43,961 nucleotides of DNA from Alphaproteobacteria bacterium (lineage in GTDB: Bacteria > Pseudomonadota > Alphaproteobacteria > Caulobacterales > Parvularculaceae). The notes below the pieces were generated by a model. That model searched no databases, had not been told where the DNA came from, and saw nothing but the letters and a program-made list of their open reading frames with translations. The position numbers were made by a program, and so were the translations under genes. The number at the start of each line of letters is the position of its first letter. Positions within the stretch are counted from its first letter, which is position 1. Below are positions 41,167-43,961 of the stretch, one piece after another. The stretch covers positions 1 through 43,961 of the forward strand of contig JAUHYK010000031.1 of assembly GCA_030426465.1 (NCBI GenBank), written 5' to 3'.

Positions 41167-43005
41167 TCAGCCAAGGCTCAGCGCAACACGAAACCCAACC
41201 GACCTGTCGCGCACCGTTTGCGTGATCCGGCTGCGGTTCGCCGCCCGCAACAAAGCGGGCTGCTGGTCGCGCCAGCTCCCGCCCCGCACAACCCGTCGCC
41301 CGCAATCGCCAGACTTCACCGCAGAGCCATCAACCGGCGCTGCAGCATAATTGTTGACGTAGCAATCCTCGACCCACTCCGCCGCATTGCCGAGCATACC
41401 GCGTAACCCGAATGGATTGGGCGCCAATTCTCCAGCCGGGCGTGTCGCGCCCATGGCGACATGCGAACGATCAAACCGGTCGCCCCACCAATAGGCCGTG
41501 CTGGTCCCGCCACGCGCGGCGTATTCCCATTCCGCTTCGGTGGGCAGCCGGTAAGCTTTGCCGGTCTTCGCCGACAGCCACTTCGCATAGGCGGTCGCGT
41601 CGCGCCATGAAATGAAAATCGCCGGACGCGCTTCACGACCAAAGCCAGCATCACCGGGCGTATATGCGCCGCAACCGCCATCATCGACACAAGCCTGCCA
41701 TTGATCATGGGTGATCTCTGTTTCGCTCATGGCGAACGAAGCCACGATGACTTCGTGTTGCGGTCCTTCATAACCCGCACGGCCCGGTTCGTCAGCGGGC
41801 GAGCCCATCATAAAAGCGCCGCCCGGTAGCGTCGTCATTGTCGGGCAATTCTCGCAATCAGAAAAAGAAGACGGTTGCTCGGGTTCAGCGGGCGCCGCTG
41901 CTTCGACAATTTCATCACCTGTGTCGTCGAGCGCACCCGCGTCTTCCGAAAGGCCAGCGTCTTCGCCGAGGCTCAAGGCGAGCTCTTCACCTGAGTCAGC
42001 GCCTTCCATCTCCGCAAGCGCAGCGTCTTCGTTCGGTGCATCCAGCATATCCGTGGTATCAACGGATTCATCTTCAACCACATTTTCTTCGACCGGCGAA
42101 TCCTGAGCGAAAGGCTCGTCTTGCGCCGGCGTTGCAACCGCCACTTTTGTTCCTGCGCTTTCGTCGCCCTTCATGAACTGCATGGCGCCGAAAACACCGC
42201 CGCCGATAACGAGTGCTGCGATCGCGACAATCGCAATCATCGCGCCGCCGCCGGATTTTTGTTCCGGCGCGGGCTGCGGCGCCGCAGTTCTGGGGGCTGC
42301 CGATTTCTTCACAGGTTGCGAGGGCGCAGCGCGCGGAGCCGCACGCGGCGCGGCTTGAGGCGTCGCTATGGCGGGAGCGGGCGCAGACGGTTTGGGTTGC
42401 GCAGCGCGCTCCAACGCGGCGAGACGATTGCGCGCCAAATCGGCGAAATGCCCTTCGGGGTAACGCTTCAGATAGGCTTCGAAATCCGCGCGCTCTGCGC
42501 CGTCCTTGATGGACGTCCAGAATGTATTCTCAATTGTTATGTCGTTCTTGCTGTCCGAGGATGCGTCCGTCCCGCCGGGCGCCGACGGCGCCGTCACAGG
42601 CGGCGCGACATCGGAATGACCGACAGCGTTTTTCACACCTTGCATGAACAGGCGCCAGTTCGGATCGCTTCTGTCGCCCTGCCAGTTGACCAGGTCCGCC
42701 GTCTGCACAAGTTCGAACCGCAAGGGCCGCTCGCAATGATCGATCATCGCGGGAACGAGTTTTGAGAAACGCTCGCCAACAGTTGCTTCTGCGCGCACCC
42801 ATTTTGAGTTCACCGAGCGCTGCGACCAAAGCACGACAACGGCGCCCGCTTCACGCAGGTGCTTCTCCGTCACTTCGTCATATGACTCGCCCGCACGGAG
42901 ATTGGAGTCCCACCAGACATCCAACCCTTCCGCCTGCAGCGCATCCGCGATCATCCTCGCCCGAAACTGGTCTTCCCGGTTGTAGGAGATAAATATATGC
43001 GTCAC
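41167..43005 (-). CDS. TIR domain - transmembrane - FGE/SUMF1-like protein
   Basis: The 612-residue protein opens with a TIR domain (residues 1-130): MTHIFISYNREDQFRARMIA, GLDVWWDSNLRAGESYDEVT and VVVLWSQRSVNSKWVRAEAT. A short helical stretch (DFEAYLKRYPEGHFADLARN), an Ala/Pro linker, one membrane helix (250-275) and a long acidic linker follow. Residues 385-612 are an FGE-sulfatase fold (GGAFMMGSP, YRLPTEAEWEYAARGG, GMLGNAAEWVED, RVVRGGSW, GFRVAL). The catalytic Cys pair of true formylglycine enzymes is missing. TIR would be cytoplasmic and the FGE fold outside. The likely start is GTG 43005, eight bases after GGGAGG. The TIR catalytic Glu is not certain (Glu of VTEKHL is a candidate). Confidence 0.9.
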   Translation of the reverse strand: MTHIFISYNREDQFRARMIADALQAEGLDVWWDSNLRAGESYDEVTEKHLREAGAVVVLWSQRSVNSKWVRAEATVGERFSKLVPAMIDHCERPLRFELVQTADLVNWQGDRSDPNWRLFMQGVKNAVGHSDVAPPVTAPSAPGGTDASSDSKNDITIENTFWTSIKDGAERADFEAYLKRYPEGHFADLARNRLAALERAAQPKPSAPAPAIATPQAAPRAAPRAAPSQPVKKSAAPRTAAPQPAPEQKSGGGAMIAIVAIAALVIGGGVFGAMQFMKGDESAGTKVAVATPAQDEPFAQDSPVEENVVEDESVDTTDMLDAPNEDAALAEMEGADSGEELALSLGEDAGLSEDAGALDDTGDEIVEAAAPAEPEQPSSFSDCENCPTMTTLPGGAFMMGSPADEPGRAGYEGPQHEVIVASFAMSETEITHDQWQACVDDGGCGAYTPGDAGFGREARPAIFISWRDATAYAKWLSAKTGKAYRLPTEAEWEYAARGGTSTAYWWGDRFDRSHVAMGATRPAGELAPNPFGLRGMLGNAAEWVEDCYVNNYAAAPVDGSAVKSGDCGRRVVRGGSWRDQQPALLRAANRSRITQTVRDRSVGFRVALSLG

Positions 43006-43061
43006 GACTTGCGCCTCCCTCGCGGCTTCTTTTAAATCATCCGCTTAACAATTGAAAGTGT

Positions 43062-43081
43062 TGATTTTTAGAGAAAAATCA
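43062..43081. promoter_or_regulatory. Perfect AT-rich dyad in the TIR/SLATT divergent region
   Basis: TGATTTTT (43062-43069) and AAAAATCA (43074-43081) flank AGAG in the 128-base region between the two divergent starts, 57 bases from one and 53 from the other. The central position suits an operator controlling both genes. Confidence 0.45.
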
Positions 43082-43133
43082 CCCCCTATCGGGCCGCACA
43101 ACGGAACAAAAAATAGGACGGAAGGCCGGTTTA

Positions 43134-43961
43134 ATGGCGTATGTTTTCAACACGGATCTTCTCCTGAACGACCCGGATCAGGAGGGGGCCCGCAAAGAGT
43201 TTCCGAACATCTTCTTTGCGCTGAATAATCCGGAACTGAGGGCCGCCTTCCGGCCCTTTGACGAACGCGCCAACGCCTCAAAAACGCGCAGCCGGAAATG
43301 GGGTGTTCTCGCTGTCCTGCTGGCGACGGGCGCCTTGTTGCTCGCGGGAGGTGAAATGCTGTTTCACGACCTGCCCAAGGGCCAAGTCCGCACCCTCGCC
43401 GCGATCGGCGGCATCGCCGGCATCGCCAGCGTCCTGATCGGCGTGTTCGGCATCATGTTCAGGGAACGGAAAATGCGCTGGCTTGCTGACCGCCTGGCGA
43501 CCGAACGCATCCGGCAGTTTCACTTTCAGTCATTTGTGTTTGGCGTCAATGACATCCTCAAAGGCGCGCGCGACAAAACCGCCGCAGATACTTTTGTCAA
43601 AAATCGCAGCGCAAAATTTTCCAAGTTCGAGGCTGATGTTCTCTCAAGCGTTGACGACAAGCTGAAAGAGATTGTTCATCACGATCATGACGAAGAAGGG
43701 CTTTTGTTCGAAGAAACGCAGTCACCCATCGCTGAATCCGACCCCAATCTTGATGAATATTTCCGGGCCTATGTGCTTTTCCGCTTTGACCGCCAGATCA
43801 GCTATTGCAACCTGATCCTGCGCGAAGGCGAAGGGTTTTGGAAACATGCGCCAAGCCAGCAGGCCAAGATATTGGGCGGCGTCGCCCTTGCCTGCGTCTT
43901 CAGCATCCTGTTGTTGCACGGACTGGTTTTCTTCGGCGCCATCGCCAACATTGCCTGGATG
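43134..43961 (+). CDS. Multi-pass membrane protein with SLATT-like N-terminal half (cut by window edge)
   Basis: The frame is open for 276 codons to the last base. ATG 43134 has a GGAAGG stretch upstream. Residues 55-77 and 82-110 are two membrane helices (WGVLAVLLATGALLLAGG and TLAAIGGIAGIASVLIGVFG), then RKMRWLADRLATERIRQFHF. That arrangement, two helices followed by W-x-x-x-R-x-x-x-E-R-x-x, resembles SLATT/DUF4231 domains, the 2TM pore-like effectors of SMODS/SLOG conflict systems. A cytoplasmic helical/acidic part (HHDHDEEGLLFEE) follows, and a third and probably fourth helix begin near residue 247. It is divergent from the TIR gene. The similarity is my visual judgement. Confidence 0.7.
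   Translation, partial: MAYVFNTDLLLNDPDQEGARKEFPNIFFALNNPELRAAFRPFDERANASKTRSRKWGVLAVLLATGALLLAGGEMLFHDLPKGQVRTLAAIGGIAGIASVLIGVFGIMFRERKMRWLADRLATERIRQFHFQSFVFGVNDILKGARDKTAADTFVKNRSAKFSKFEADVLSSVDDKLKEIVHHDHDEEGLLFEETQSPIAESDPNLDEYFRAYVLFRFDRQISYCNLILREGEGFWKHAPSQQAKILGGVALACVFSILLLHGLVFFGAIANIAWM

Overview
The window looks like chromosome from a GC-rich, free-living, probably aquatic alphaproteobacterium. Nothing in it assigns a genus; a relative of the Parvularculales or Hyphomonadales is my guess. The supporting signs are an alphaproteobacterial-type LexA box (GTTC-N7-GTTC), a VPLPA-type C-terminal sorting signal, a HisKA_2 sensor kinase, a large TonB-dependent receptor and a DmdC-type acyl-CoA dehydrogenase. 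I see no rRNA, tRNA, CRISPR array, transposase, integrase or origin.

Left part (1-12.1 kb): two secreted proteins, one cut by the window edge and one with a VPLPA-type anchor; an acyl-CoA dehydrogenase; an orphan sensor kinase; an HxlR regulator divergent from a small protein plus a methyltransferase, with a repeat-rich intergenic region; threonylcarbamoyl-AMP synthase; a lipoprotein-like methyltransferase; an FAD-linked 2-hydroxyacid dehydrogenase; an EF-hand protein; YaaA; and an unlisted 47-residue membrane protein.

Middle (12.2-26 kb): a DUF3667 zinc-ribbon membrane protein; a TIGR04283/TIGR04282 glycosyltransferase pair whose second member has been joined in frame to a peptidase M19 dipeptidase, apparently by a 14-bp tandem duplication; a five-gene operon of small membrane proteins with an XRE regulator behind a promoter that overlaps a perfect dyad; an HD hydrolase; a Sel1-repeat protein; a PA0069-family radical SAM gene directly behind a perfect LexA box; a PP-loop ATPase-like protein with an altered P-loop; a CadC/TolB/TPR regulator divergent from a tautomerase; a YghU-type glutathione transferase; and FolD.

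Right part (26-44 kb): a minus-strand group of SDR oxidoreductase, acyltransferase 3 and a single-module EntF-like NRPS (C-A-PCP-TE), which could form one natural-product unit. It is followed by a TonB receptor, AraC regulator, amidohydrolase, triple NTF2-like lipoprotein and a solitary NitT/TauT-type binding lipoprotein, which look like an uptake and catabolic locus for an unidentified small molecule. The window ends with a TIR-transmembrane-FGE-like protein divergent from a multi-TM protein with a SLATT-like N-terminal half. This last pair is the best candidate for an undescribed conflict (defence) system.
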